Assembly (NCBI GenBank): GCA_964017125.1
Contig: OZ024908.1
Location: forward strand, 61,723,855-61,787,854
DNA: 64,000 nt
From: Flabesymbios commensalis
Taxonomy: Eukaryota > Annelida > Polychaeta > Terebellida > Flabelligeridae
Direction of reading: 5' to 3'
The notes below the pieces were generated by a model. The model did no database searches, was not told where the DNA came from, and was given only the letters and a program-made list of their open reading frames with translations. The position numbers and the translations under genes are program-made. Positions 41,542 through 51,683 of this stretch are shown piece after piece; positions within the stretch are counted from its first letter, which is position 1; the number at the start of each line of letters is the position of its first letter.

Positions 41542-41689
41542 GAGAATATGTCATTTGATATTAAAACCATGCAGTTTAAATTCTAGTAGTATAGTAATTA
41601 GCAATGTCATGTTAGAAAGTAATGCAACCAAGTATAGAACGTTCTTGATGCAACAGAAGCCTTGACAAAATGAAATCCTCAAACATATG

Positions 41690-41775
41690 TGTAGGCATAT
41701 GACACTTGTACAACGTCGGCCCTACGTCTTCGCCGTTGGTCCAACGTGTGTACAAATGTTATACAAATGTATGAA
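41690..41775. mobile_element. Family E hairpin
   Basis: CATATGACACTTGTACAACG, TCGGCCCTACGTCTTCGCCG, TTGGTCCAACGTGTGTACAA, ATGTTATACAAATGT; the outer ends are lost. Confidence 0.75.
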
Positions 41776-41895
41776 GATAAGTTCAGTGTTTAGCATGACC
41801 GCTGACGGCAGGGCGGATCTTTTCACTATTTTGCGGTTAAACGTATTTTCAGCATCTGGTTTCCCGGTGGAGAAGCTGGCGGTAACACCGCTAGC

Positions 41896-42130
41896 TCACT
41901 GCTGGGCCAACATGAAAGACGTTGACCAACGGTGAGCCAACGGCAAATCAACCTTTTTTCTGACGTTAACAGATCGGGGTGCTAAGAAGTCACAGGTCAC
42001 GACTGGCTAGTTCGACCTCACCCCAAATCGCGGTTACACAAACAACAGTTGGCCCAATGTTGACACCACTATGGCATAGAATCGGAGTTCATGGGACACT
42101 TTTGCAAAACGTTGACCCATTTTTAAATCA
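41896..42130. mobile_element. Two decayed family D elements
   Basis: At 41896-41955: CACTGCTGGGCCAACATGAA, AGACGTTGACCAACGG, GAGCCAACGG. At 42035-42130: GTTGGCCCAATGTTGACACC and AACGTTGACCCATTTTTAAA. Both are partial. Confidence 0.5.
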
Positions 42131-42151
42131 GCGCTGCACCGAGTTTCATCC

Positions 42152-42259
42152 TAGCAAACACATAACATTTGTATAACATTTGTACAACGTCGGCCCAACG
42201 TCTTCGACGTTGGGGCGACGTTGTACAAATGTTATACAAATGTTGTGTTTACTGGGATC
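42152..42259. mobile_element. Family E hairpin, complete
   Basis: CCTAGCAAACACATAACATT, TGTATAACATTTGTACAACG, TCGGCCCAACGTCTTCGACG, TTGGGGCGACGTTGTACAAA, TGTTATACAAATGTTGTGTT, TACTGGG. AT flanks both ends (CAT / ATC). Confidence 0.9.
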
Positions 42260-42494
42260 GTGTTTTCTGTGTAATTGGATATACGACCTGTCACTACGAG
42301 TACGTAATGAGGGCACGCGGTTTGTGACAAGTACGCGTGACTGTCCACATACTGGGGATGTTTCATTTCCCCGACCGGGTTTCTCCAACAAAACTACATA
42401 GCAGAGCTCCGCCAACACGATCATCATAGTGATCTAATTGTGTAGAATACACACTTTAATGTGATTTATAATGAGCTACCAATAAATGAAAAAC

Positions 42495-42600
42495 ACAGTA
42501 AACACAAATCATTTGTATAACATTTGTACAATGTTGGACCAGCGTCCAAGACGTTGGGCCGATGTTGTACAAATGTTATACAAATGGTTCTGGTAGTGAT
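42495..42600. mobile_element. Family E hairpin
   Basis: CAGTAAACACAAATCATTTG, TATAACATTTGTACAATGTT, GGACCAGCGTCCAAGACGTT, GGGCCGATGTTGTACAAATG, TTATACAAATGG; the right terminus is decayed. Confidence 0.85.
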
Positions 42601-43015
42601 TTGATGGTGTGTTTGTGCTTAATCTGTTAATAAGAATACATTTGAGTAGCTTGGACATGAGTTATTTTAATTTTCGTGCAGGTATGATGTCCACTATCGT
42701 ACAACTTGTAAATATAGGTCCTTGACACCAAAATCAACGGTCGGTTAGTTGTTTTGACAAATATTTCCGTTAGAAAATCAACATAGAAGTATTTTTAATT
42801 CTTGTGTGCCGGTTCACTGAAATTTTACCGAAAAAAATGTACACGGGACGAATGCCGTTCGCGTTTAATAGCGAAACGAGTGAGCAATAACTACCGATTC
42901 CGGTATAAATTGAAAGTAAGAAACAAATCAAGACATACTTTGATATATTTCATAATTTAATGAACAAATGTAACAAATATAGTATATCAATGAGTGGTGA
43001 CTGTATCAGTGTGAA
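42601..43015. other. No gene recognised
   Basis: AT-rich noncoding sequence. Confidence 0.5.
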
Positions 43016-43017
43016 TC

Positions 43018-43127
43018 ATGCATGTGTAACAACAAACATGTCCGCAATGTTGGGTTAATGTTGAGCCAACATCGCTGGCTCAACATTGACCCAGCAGTGG
43101 ACCTCGTGTTTAATGGGTCAGCAAACA
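43018..43127. mobile_element. Family D hairpin
   Basis: GTGTAACAACAAACATGTCC, GCAATGTTGGGTTAATGTTG, AGCCAACATCGCTGGCTCAA, CATTGACCCAGCAGTGGACC, TCGTGTTTAATGGG. The apex is shortened to ACATCGCTGG. Confidence 0.7.
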
Positions 43128-43147
43128 ACAATGTTTACAGCCCCCCC

Positions 43148-43243
43148 CCCCACAGTGGACACAAGACATTGACTCGTTGTTGTTTTATCATCCCGATGTT
43201 TGTTTAACATCAAACAGACATTGGGTAGATGTTTGCTGGGAGG
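43148..43243. mobile_element. Family D-like hairpin, variant
   Basis: GTGGACACAAGACATTGACT, CGTTGTTGTTTTATCATCCC, GATGTTTGTTTAACATCAAA, CAGACATTGGGTAGATGTTT, GCTGGGAGG. The right end is typical; the apex is GATGTTTGTTTAACATC. Confidence 0.6.
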
Positions 43244-43287
43244 ATCAATGGTTCGTGTTTGTCTGGCCAACAAAACAAAAACCACAC

Positions 43288-43355
43288 GAGAATTACCCAT
43301 TAGCACAATGCTGTTTCAGTGTTATGGCACAACACTGAAACAACATTGGCTCTGA
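43288..43355. repeat. Small inverted repeat, D-like
   Basis: CAATGCTGTTTCAGTGTTAT and GGCACAACACTGAAACAACA form a near-palindrome (TGTTTCAGTGTT / AACACTGAAACA) followed by TTGGCTC. It may be a mini-D. Confidence 0.55.
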
Positions 43356-43620
43356 AAAGAAAGTATACTATTATAATGATAACCTGGAGTATCTAAATTT
43401 TAGACAATCCGTTCTTGTGTTTGCTAACAATTCCAACTTCTAGCAAAAGAAAACATCATAAAACAACTCAGCAGGGTTGGCATGAAGATGCAGTTGATGT
43501 GTTTTTAAAATATAATAATAATTTTAGTTGAACATGTTGAGGAAGGTTTAATAAACATAGAATTGATTTTAGATACGTGAAAGTATTTCAGCACGGGGGA
43601 CGTGTGTATAAAGCTAATGT
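43356..43620. other. No gene recognised
   Basis: AT-rich noncoding sequence. Confidence 0.5.
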
Positions 43621-43621
43621 T

Positions 43622-43808
43622 GGGTTTTTCATTTATATTAGCACATTAAATACCAGCTTTTCAACATGATTTGAACAATATTTCAAAAACGTTGACCTTC
43701 ATTTTGTCGAATCTTCGAATTTTCACCCTCTTGAAGTTGTGGATCGCGTCAGCGAGACACAACTTAAGTGGGTGAAAATTCCAATCAAATAATTTGGCAG
43801 TCAAATGG
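43622..43808. mobile_element. TTAA-A element, ends eroded
   Basis: GTTTTTCATTTATATTAGCA, CATTAAATACCAGCTTTTCA, GTTGACCTTCATTTTGTCGA, TTGTGGATCGCGTCAGCGAG, ACACAACTTAAGTGGGTGAA, AATAATTTGGCAGTCAAATG. Confidence 0.75.
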
Positions 43809-44495
43809 GACTTTGACTTCTATTGTGAATATCAACTTAATGTTATTAATTATACTAATATGCTGCGACATTACACTGGAATGCTAAAAATGTATACGGT
43901 GGATGATATAACTAAGTAAGCCATGTGCCAAAATCCAAAATTGGGAAAAAACCGGACACTTCAACAACATCAGCCCAACACCAGTCTAACGTCTCCCCTC
44001 ACAAAAGAAAAATCATTGGTCAAGACAGGTCGGTCAAAGTGTGATAAATAAGTGACCAGCGCAGACAAACTAGCAATTAGACCATTAGATTCCCACGTCC
44101 ACACTTAGTCTCTGACCCCTCCGACTGGTGCGGCCAGGTCGGAATAAAATATTTCTACAAAATTAGCATTTATTTGTGTGACTGCCAATTAACGCTGTAT
44201 ATCTGAAAGCGTCCATTATTTACAATTTTTAGCGACTTTAAATGTTGTCTTGCGCCCGGTCTTTCAGTGGCCAAAAATTAAATGGTTAAATTTGATATAG
44301 AAAATTTCCAATTGTGACCAATCAACACTGGCATACTTTCGCCTATAAACTCGTTATTTAATATTAGAGCTCATTTGAAATCCTGATATAAATAACGATA
44401 GGTTGCGGACTGTTTGGTTTTATAAAGGAATGTTTTTTAATTATCTGATTACAGCTCGTAAAAGGTCAGAGATTGATAGGTACATTGTGTACCTA
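43809..44495. other. No gene recognised
   Basis: AT-rich. A decayed D remnant (CAACATCAGCCCAACACC) lies near 43965-43982. Confidence 0.45.
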
Positions 44496-44499
44496 GCAT

Positions 44500-44602
44500 T
44501 AGACGTTGACCCTGTGTTGTTTTATTGCTGGCCCATTGTCTACGATGCTGGCCCAACAATGAAACAACACCGGGTCAACGTCTCGTGTTTGATTGGTAAA
44601 TA
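44500..44602. mobile_element. Family D hairpin downstream of the NHL gene
   Basis: GACGTTGACCCTGTGTTGTT, TTATTGCTGGCCCATTGTCT, ACGATGCTGGCCCAACAATG, AAACAACACCGGGTCAACGT, CTCGTGTTTGATTGG. GTGTTGTTT is paired in both arms. Its TTTATT (44521-44526) is AATAAA on the minus strand. Confidence 0.85.
44521..44526 (-). promoter_or_regulatory. Candidate poly(A) signal AATAAA of the NHL gene
   Basis: This is the first AATAAA on the minus strand after the NHL stop codon, about 210 bp downstream, and lies within a family D hairpin. No closer AATAAA or ATTAAA was noticed. Use is inferred. Confidence 0.4.
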
Positions 44603-44734
44603 ATAGAGTCTGCCTGAGACTAGTCTGAATGGTCTGACACACGACCTGACACACGACACGATGTTTGAGATCAATTATAGTTGACAGCCAAGGCTGTTAA
44701 TTAAGCCACGAGACACTTACAATGTCATTAACAT

Positions 44735-46798
44735 TCAAAACGCTGCCGGGCAATAACTGAACCGGCGATACAAGGCAAATCCGTTCTCACCGTATTTGAA
44801 AATTTTCAGAGTTTTTTCTTCATCAGCCACGATAAGGTGACCACGTCCGTCAGTGGCGATGGCACCAGGTCCACCCTTGAGGCCTTCGCCTCGGGAGAGG
44901 AGGACCTTGATGAACTTACCACTGGAGTCCAGCATATAAACCTTCTCGTTGTATAAGTCCGCTATAAACACGTATCCATCATTGTCAACACAAATAGAAC
45001 TTGGGAAGAAGTGTCTGTGACGATCCCCCGAAGGGCAAAACCTCCATAGCACTTTGCCCTCAGGCTGTGAGAAGGCTGTGACAAGCTGTTTGTAATCGTC
45101 CCCTACAATCACATCACCGGTTAGGGGGTTAATTGCCACACTGTAGGGGTGCTCAAAAGGCGACTTGGTGTCTTTGCCCTTTGGGATTGTGTAGAGAAGT
45201 TCATCTTCTTCACTGTGCACTGATATCCGCTGTTTATCCGTGCCAGCGATGAATATCTCCCGCTTATCGTTCACGGCTACTCCAGCTATGTTGGGAAGTG
45301 ACCTGTCCTTCACCTTCCTCAGAAACTGGCCCTTCCAGTTGAAGATTTTAATGTCCTGCTCGGCGTGATCGGAAAAGACTAGATTACCATTGGGCATGAC
45401 AGCCACGTCTATGGGCTCCTGTAATCGATGGCTACCCTTGGCACCGATCATCTTCTTTAGTTGACCTTCTTCATCAAACAGATAGGCAGACCGTAGATCC
45501 ACCACTATTAGTTCATTCTTCTTGGTGACGGCCACTCCTGATATCCACTTGTTGGTCAGGTGTTTATCCAGTCTTAATACTTTAACCAAGGACACTCCAC
45601 TCTCTGGTGGAGGAATACCAGCAGCTCTGCTACCAAGGGGTGGAGATGGCTGCTTGGACTGGGACTTTGTTGGCACCACCTTTAACCTGACGGGTCCTGT
45701 TGGAGAGTCTTCCAAGTCTTTTACACTACTTGTTGTACTGGAAGCAGGCGAGTGTTCATTAGATTTCGGCTGCGCTCTACTTCTCATAGAGTTGTACACC
45801 AGTTCCACCCTGGTGGCCAACATGTTGGGATCACCACATGAAGGTGGTGTTGGGAGACGGTCGCGTGCACCTCGTGGTGGCAAGGCTGGCTTTACTCCTT
45901 CAGATACAGTGTGACATCGAGGGATAGGAGGAGATGGATAATACGCTCTCTGGACAGAAGGTGTCAAGTTGGCACCACCAGTTCTCACTGTATCACCACT
46001 TCCCGGGCGACGTGGCTTCTTCTTGGTTTTCTCTGGCTCTACCTTGGAAAGGGCAACACCAGCATGTGACGATCGACGCGGTGACGTACTCTCAGTGTAG
46101 TTATTACTTTTTCTCTTCGCCTCAGTTGTTGGCTTCTTCTTTCTCAAAGAGAAACGTCCTAGAGACCAAAAACCTTGCTTAGGTTGCTGCGCCTGAGAGT
46201 TTATTTTGTCTTCATTTTCATCGTCATCACTGTGGTAAGGCAGCTCTATTTGCGCGTAATCAGAATCAATAGTGGCATAAACGGGTTCTTCCATTGTTCT
46301 GTCACCATTAGCCACCGTCTGTGGAGTAGTGTTTCCACCACGAGGAAAGCGTATGTAATTTGAGGCTGTAGTACACAGATAGGTTTGTTCCACGGTAGAC
46401 CCGTCTTTGACCTTCACTCTAAGGTTAACATTCCTTTCTGGGGTACAGGATCGGGAGCGGGCTGGAGCTGTACATGACATCAGCTCCTTGGCTTTACGTG
46501 ACTTCAGACTAGCAGTCCTTGACACTTTTCTCCGAACCTTGCTTCTACCTTGTCTCTCACCACTAGATGGACTCTTACTTGTTTGTTTTCCCTTGGGAGG
46601 TGAGTCTGCAAAAGCCAGAGCTATGGAGTCAGCAGATAAAGGTATCTCACCAGTGAGGGCCACCGGACCTTTATCTAGCTTGTTATTGTTAGCGTTGATC
46701 ACCTTCACGTTCTGTTTGTCACATTGTCCAGGTGAGGATCTGAGTGATCTCACTCTACGTCCGAGCTCCGAGAAGATAGACGTGGTTTGAACAGGCAT
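44735..46798 (-). CDS. NHL-repeat protein with long disordered N-terminus
   Basis: Single-exon protein of 687 residues. I place the start at the ATG at 46798-46796 (MPVQTTSIF), which has A at -3; the frame extends 7 codons upstream without an ATG. Residues 1-400 are low-complexity and basic, rich in S, P, K and R. They include SRTASLKSRK, tyrosine motifs YATI (174-177) and YAQI (181-184) next to an acidic run, and proline-rich PALPPRGARDRLPTPP. Residues about 404-682 form six NHL-type blades (GVAVTKKNELIVVD, DVAVMPNGNLVFSD, GVAVNDKREIFIAG, SVAINPLTGDVIVGDD, ICVDNDGYVFIAD, AIATDGRGHLIVAD), a beta-propeller that usually binds RNA or protein. RING, B-box and coiled-coil, expected in TRIM-NHL proteins, are absent. 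It may be a scaffold or a TRIM-derived propeller; substrates are unknown. The flanking CpG-rich 5' side fits a promoter. Confidence 0.9.
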   Translation of the reverse strand: MPVQTTSIFSELGRRVRSLRSSPGQCDKQNVKVINANNNKLDKGPVALTGEIPLSADSIALAFADSPPKGKQTSKSPSSGERQGRSKVRRKVSRTASLKSRKAKELMSCTAPARSRSCTPERNVNLRVKVKDGSTVEQTYLCTTASNYIRFPRGGNTTPQTVANGDRTMEEPVYATIDSDYAQIELPYHSDDDENEDKINSQAQQPKQGFWSLGRFSLRKKKPTTEAKRKSNNYTESTSPRRSSHAGVALSKVEPEKTKKKPRRPGSGDTVRTGGANLTPSVQRAYYPSPPIPRCHTVSEGVKPALPPRGARDRLPTPPSCGDPNMLATRVELVYNSMRSRAQPKSNEHSPASSTTSSVKDLEDSPTGPVRLKVVPTKSQSKQPSPPLGSRAAGIPPPESGVSLVKVLRLDKHLTNKWISGVAVTKKNELIVVDLRSAYLFDEEGQLKKMIGAKGSHRLQEPIDVAVMPNGNLVFSDHAEQDIKIFNWKGQFLRKVKDRSLPNIAGVAVNDKREIFIAGTDKQRISVHSEEDELLYTIPKGKDTKSPFEHPYSVAINPLTGDVIVGDDYKQLVTAFSQPEGKVLWRFCPSGDRHRHFFPSSICVDNDGYVFIADLYNEKVYMLDSSGKFIKVLLSRGEGLKGGPGAIATDGRGHLIVADEEKTLKIFKYGENGFALYRRFSYCPAAF

Positions 46799-47060
46799 TA
46801 TAGCGGTACAGAACAACACGGTGTTTTACAGAGGAGGAGTATGTCGTCTGCTGGCAACCTGCCGAGACCTCTCTTTCCCGCGGATATGTATCACCAAACA
46901 CAAGTAAAGAGGCGATGAGTGTGAGAAAATTCCTTTCACTTTTTCGGGTCCGATCCACGCGTCCGGCGTGGCACACACTGACAGCACGTCAGTATATCCC
47001 GGTACTCAGTAATGCTGCGTCACTCACCGGCTGACAAATGTACTACGGGCAAACGGGGGC
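46799..47060 (-). promoter_or_regulatory. 5' UTR / promoter region of the NHL gene
   Basis: GC- and CpG-richer than the surroundings (GGACGCGTGGATCGGACCCG, ATATCCGCGGGAAAGAG on the minus strand). No long competing ORF in frame. Transcription start is not determinable; no clear TATA box near the expected place. Confidence 0.4.
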
Positions 47061-47430
47061 TGAAATGGCCCTGCTTCTAAAGCGTTTGATCATTTTACGT
47101 CTCAGATAGGCGTGTGCAGTTAGAAACGAAGACGTCAGTGTCCCGTGGTTTTTTCACGCAGTTGAGTATTCCACGGCGCCAAGCTGTCAAATGAACGCAA
47201 TCGTGTCGTCTGCTTAGGTACTCACGACGTCTTTACTGGTTCGCGGGCCGCCGGCTATGAATGAATTGTGTGGTGTACCGGGCTAGATACTAAGAGGACC
47301 CGTGGTGTCGGGGTGGGGGCTGGGGGGTAGGGGTAGTGTTGAAAGCTGACTCCTCATAGGCCCCGCTAAACAGTGAATGGCCCGCTGACCCAATCCACCG
47401 CATTTATCAACCAGTACCAGTCCATGTACC
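47061..47430. other. No gene recognised
   Basis: Moderately GC-rich intergenic sequence with a GGGGTAGGGGTAG-like tract near 47310-47335. Confidence 0.5.
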
Positions 47431-47435
47431 CTCCC

Positions 47436-47538
47436 ATCAAGCACGAGACATTCACCCGATGTTGGTACAATGTTGGCCCAGCGTCGTAGACGATGGGCCA
47501 ACATTGTACCAATGTTGCGTAAATGTTTCCTGCACTCT
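47436..47538. mobile_element. Family D hairpin
   Basis: CATCAAGCACGAGACATTCA, CCCGATGTTGGTACAATGTT, GGCCCAGCGTCGTAGACGAT, GGGCCAACATTGTACCAATG. GGTACAATG is a private variant present in both arms. A poly-C tract follows at 47566-47579. Confidence 0.88.
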
Positions 47539-48030
47539 TACATCAACACCCCTCCTCCTGTAAACCCCCCCCCCCCCCACACCTCGCTGGACTTTTTACT
47601 GCAAACGTTAATTTCATTCACATCACCTTGTGATTCAGTTGATAAAATTTAACTGATAAAAGTGAAAGAAATAAAATCAATAAGTCAAATGTTTTATAAT
47701 TTTAAATTATGATTCAATTTGAAATCCTTACGTTGCAATACAAAAGTGTCTCTCGCACTTAGAGTGTGTTGCGCTGGGACCCCACGCGCGTTCACCACCC
47801 CCGTGACTGGTGTTTGCACCTGTAGGGTCGGGACAGTCCCCCCGGGGTCTTATTCATTCATACTAAGGGGAACACCCCCTCCTCATTACTCGTGCGCGGC
47901 CCTCACCGCAGTCAGGCGTTATTTGAACAGTATTTTAAAGCCGTTGAATTCTGAATAAACTGGACCGAGAGGTGTCATCGTCAAATAACCGCCCGCTATC
48001 AAGCATTCACGCGTACCCGATGACTATATC
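47539..48030. other. No gene supported
   Basis: Contains short ORFs (60-79 codons) without recognisable features. Confidence 0.45.
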
Positions 48031-48031
48031 A

Positions 48032-48124
48032 GACGTCATTGACCCAGTGTTGGTTTAATGTTGGGCCTGCGTCGTAGACGCTGGCCCAACATTAAACCAA
48101 CACTGGCTCAAAGTCTCGTGTTAT
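48032..48124. mobile_element. Family D hairpin
   Basis: GTCATTGACCCAGTGTTGGT, TTAATGTTGGGCCTGCGTCG, TAGACGCTGGCCCAACATTA, AACCAACACTGGCTCAAAGT, CTCGTGTTA. CAGTGTTGG (not CAATGTTGG) is paired in both arms. Confidence 0.88.
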
Positions 48125-48855
48125 CACAACGTTGGTTGAGCGTTGGCTCGCCGTGCGTCTTCGGTCGGCGTCAGATAACTGCCATTGAGATCACCCACGA
48201 TTATCAATATATTGACTGAAACCCCCGCGCGACAAGACGACTCGTATTTGCATTCGCCATAGCGCACATTGTGGGTTATGTTTTGTGTCTTCTGAGAAAT
48301 AGTATGCTATTAATCGATGAGACGAGGTATGTCGTCTGCGCTTACCACGCATTTTACTGCTATCAAAATCAATATTTAGTCATCAGTGTCAGTCCAATGC
48401 AGCTCACTTAACTTCTCGACTTTGTAACGGAGCGGTTTCTTGTCAACCGGCCAAGTAAATGTTGATTCATTTATTATGTTTAACCTTTTACTCACAGCTT
48501 TTCTATTTAGATATGTTATTTTCATATATTTATATTTTGTCTAGGCCCTATATAATATACAGTGTACAATATAAGTACAATATAAGTATAAATAGATTTT
48601 TGTATTTTTATCGTGCCTGTATAAAATTGAAAAATGTTATCTAAGCTCCTTTTTTTATTTGGGTTGCTCTATAGCGACTGCTCTTAGCGAACTTTGACCT
48701 ATGTGACAATTTACCGATTTCACATGTACTAATTTTGACAAAAGTCACTATTAACAGATTAATGTGTTAATAAAAGGAACAACAAAATGGTTTTTATGTC
48801 GACGGTTGTGCTTGTGCAAAATTATTGTAGGATCAATAATATACAAAATAGAAAA
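48125..48855. other. No gene recognised
   Basis: AT-rich sequence; short ORFs only. Confidence 0.5.
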
Positions 48856-48856
48856 A

Positions 48857-48916
48857 TAAACTTCTATGGCACCTAAATCCCCGGTGATCCGAGCTCAAAC
48901 GAGAGACAAAATATAA
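48857..48916 (-). mobile_element. LINE 3' end fragment, same family as 5461-7465
   Basis: On the minus strand: GAGCTCGGATCACCGGGGAT, TTAGGTGCCATAGAAGTTTA, followed by an A/T-rich tail. This matches the last ~50 bp of the CR1/L2-like LINE 3' UTR, consistent with a severely 5'-truncated insertion. Confidence 0.8.
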
Positions 48917-49465
48917 TCAGTAATGAGATTATCATAGTCATATCAGTTTTCAGAAGTCGTTTGGGCAATTGTGGAGCAATTGAGGAGTCTGAATGCCTGC
49001 CAAAAAAGCATATATTTTTTACTTTCTCTTGAATTTAAAAAATAAAAATAAAGTTTTTTGTGTACTGTTCGAAAGAAATTCGCTCTTGAAAAGAAATAAT
49101 GTGACTCAGGGGGATTTCAAAGCCCCAGAGACGTCCATGTGGAATATAATACAAGTTTTCCATATCGCAAAATCGGATATTTATATTTTATACAATCCAG
49201 CACTAGGTTTTAATGTTCAGTTCATTTGTGTTTCCTGAGAATAATTACATTTTAATTAAAGTTAGTTAATGACAGATGGATACATTTTATGAAACAAATG
49301 GATACATATCTAAAGCATAACAAAATTAACCAGAAGAACATGGCACCGACCACAAAGACATTACAGAATTATTAGAAGAGAATTTCCAGTGCCCGCGACC
49401 CCCCAGGCAACTAAACCACTAAATCAAAGGTAATTTATTCAATATGAGACGTCAATACTGCTCAG
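48917..49465. other. No gene recognised
   Basis: AT-rich noncoding; the 81-codon ORF at 48993 is not recognisable. Confidence 0.45.
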
Positions 49466-49466
49466 C

Positions 49467-49552
49467 GAGCTCTACAAAGCCAAAAGGCAGTATCTGCTCA
49501 CTTGTAAAGTAAACAGATACTGCATTTTGGCTTTGTACGGCAGAATACTATA
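49467..49552. mobile_element. Family F hairpin, well preserved
   Basis: GCTCTACAAAGCCAAAAGGC, AGTATCTGCTCACTTGTAAA, GTAAACAGATACTGCATTTT, GGCTTTGTACGGC. Confidence 0.85.
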
Positions 49553-50010
49553 CAGCATATGTCGTAAAGCTAGGAAATTGGGAGTTGTTCAACAAGGTCG
49601 CATTCATTATGATCATCATCAAATGTATTTATATTTTGCCATGTGCCCATGTTTAGCCAATGCTTGACAACTCATTGAGACTATGGACCAATTAAACTAA
49701 ATCAAACATAATTATTATGTTTATATATTATGTATGTTGTATTTAAGCAAAGAATTATCTTATTAAATTATAAACGTAGCACTTTAAAACAAATTAAATC
49801 GCTTCAAACATTATCGGCCGGCTCCCTGTTGACGAGCGAGCTCTGGCCTGGATTGCTTTCGTATTTTTGAAGTGACTCGACCTCGTAGTAAAAATGCACA
49901 GTGCGTGCGTGGGTGGCGCGTGGAAAGTACATTGCGCAATAGGTATGTGTAATTTCTAGGATGATCTAGTCAGTCGACACGAGTGACTGAATCAGCTCAG
50001 CAATTATACC
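49553..50010. other. No gene recognised
   Basis: Noncoding, no repeat family seen. Confidence 0.5.
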
Positions 50011-50011
50011 G

Positions 50012-50088
50012 CCGAGCAAAGATAAAATGCAGTAACTGCTTATTTTTCAAGTAATCATTTACTACCTTTTGGCTCTTGGCGGAGGGGC
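50012..50088. mobile_element. Family F hairpin, decayed
   Basis: CGCCGAGCAAAGATAAAATG, CAGTAACTGCTTATTTTTCA, AGTAATCATTTACTACCTTT, TGGCTCTTGGCGG. CGCCGAG / CTTGGCG extends the stem. Confidence 0.7.
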
Positions 50089-50100
50089 GATTACCATTAA

Positions 50101-50338
50101 CCGTTTAACCGCCAAATTATTCAATCTGAATTTTTACCCACTTGAAATTGTGTCTCGCTGACGCGATCCACAACTTCAAGTGAGTGAAAATTATTCAGAT
50201 TTGACAAAATGGATGCCAACTGCTGTCAAATATTGCTGATTGATGTCACATTTTATCTTTAACATGTTTAAAAGGTGGTACTTAATGTGCTTATAAAAAA
50301 TTAAAACCCGAATACATGCGGCACCGGCGGTTAAAGGG
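50101..50338. mobile_element. TTAA-A element, reverse, complete (238 bp)
   Basis: CCGTTTAACCGCCAAATTAT and CGGCACCGGCGGTTAAAGGG between TTAA copies (50097-50100, 50339-50342). Hairpin CCACTTGAAATTGTGTCTCG / ATCCACAACTTCAAGTGAG. Confidence 0.9.
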
Positions 50339-50342
50339 TTAA

Positions 50343-51130
50343 GTTCATTACTGATTAACAAGTCTCAGGAGAGTAGTGAGTAATTAGTTAATTAGAAGTG
50401 ACACGACGTGTGAGGAGCATTATGAGCGGTGATTACAATTCAGCACGTGAGCATTGTACTCCCGTCACCCTCTATTATCGCCCATTCACAGTATAATGTA
50501 GGCCTAGAGTGATTCCCCACATAATAATAACATACACGGCGAAGACATACTCTGGCAGCAGGCAAAAAACCACGACAAACTCAGTTTCAAAGCTGAGTAA
50601 ACATTCAAATATTTACCTGTTTACGTATTTATTTAATTTGTTTGTTTGTATGTTTATATTTGATTTGTTTGTTTGTCTGCTTATCATGCTTATGTTTAAT
50701 TTATTTGTTTGTTTGTAATTTTATGTTTAATTTGTTTGTTTTTGTTTAAATGAATGTCTATGTTTGATTTGTTTGTTTGTATGCTTATGTTCAATTTATT
50801 TGTTTGCTTGTATGCTACTGTTTTATTTGTATATATTTATAGTGTCTCTGCCTATCCCATACTGTGTGTATTGTTCGTCTTGGTGGTCCCAAGGTCGATA
50901 AGCTTTGTAGCTCATTTTGTTCACATTCAGTGAATTAAGCTTCTTTATTTTTACTATCATAACTCTTGTGTTGATGTTCCCGGGCTATGTGCTTGCACAT
51001 TCCACTGACCACAGTCCTCAGATGTCAAATATTAACTACAAGCTTCGTGTCATCCATAAGAGTTAAGACCCACACAAAACGTCACTTTGTTATCAAAGCG
51101 TCGTCCAAAACGTGGTATAGATACGTCCCT
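50343..51130. repeat. TTTG-rich low-complexity stretch, no gene
   Basis: Between about 50620 and 50830 there are many ATTTGTTTGTTTG and TTATGTTTAATTTG runs, a decayed TTTG-type microsatellite. The rest is unremarkable. Confidence 0.6.
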
Positions 51131-51136
51131 TTTTAA

Positions 51137-51328
51137 CCCTGTCCCCGCTGAGTTCTCTAATTTAATTCACCCAAGTGCTTGGGTGAAAATTACTAATACT
51201 AGTATTTGCTTGATTTGAGACTAAACATTTCCAAATATTTTTTTTCAAACCCTCATTTCTTGCCCAATAATAAATGGTGATTTGATCAGCTAAAAAACCT
51301 GATAGTGATAAGCGGTGAAATGAAAGGA
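51137..51328. mobile_element. TTAA-B element, diverged
   Basis: CCCTGTCCCCGCTGAGTTCT after TTAA, TTCACCCAAGTGCTTGGGTG (shortened hairpin), TTGAGACTAAACATTTCCAA, TTTGATCAGCTAAAAAACCT, GTGATAAGCGG. Confidence 0.65.
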
Positions 51329-51598
51329 TTCAGATGACAAGTTGAACAACTGACAGGTCTACAGGAATTACATATTTTAAAATGCGAAATCCTTTGTAAT
51401 ATAGCCTCCCGGTTAATTTATTAATAAACAGACACAAACAAATCGTTACCACATCAGACGCCCATTGACAAAATTCTGTTTGTAAACTTGATGTTTATCC
51501 GCCATATTACAGCGATTCATGGGCTGATGTAAAAAAATCGATACCCGACTATCAATGTTATCAGTTGTCTTTTACTCCACGCGATCAGGGGTATACCG

Positions 51599-51683
51599 TC
51601 GCTGTCGTGCAAAGCCAAAAGGCAGTATCTGCTTACTTTACAAGTGAGTAGAGACTGCCTTTTTGGCTTTGCAGAGAAGGTAT
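51599..51683. mobile_element. Family F hairpin, well preserved
   Basis: GTCGTGCAAAGCCAAAAGGC, AGTATCTGCTTACTTTACAA, GTGAGTAGAGACTGCCTTTT, TGGCTTTGCAGAG. This is the best representative of the apex shared with H. Confidence 0.88.

Noticed and set aside
41172-41543. 123-codon ORF
   Set aside because: Starts in a family D fragment and ends in a SINE tail.
45522-46790. Plus-strand ORFs across the NHL gene
   Set aside because: Antisense shadows of the coding sequence.
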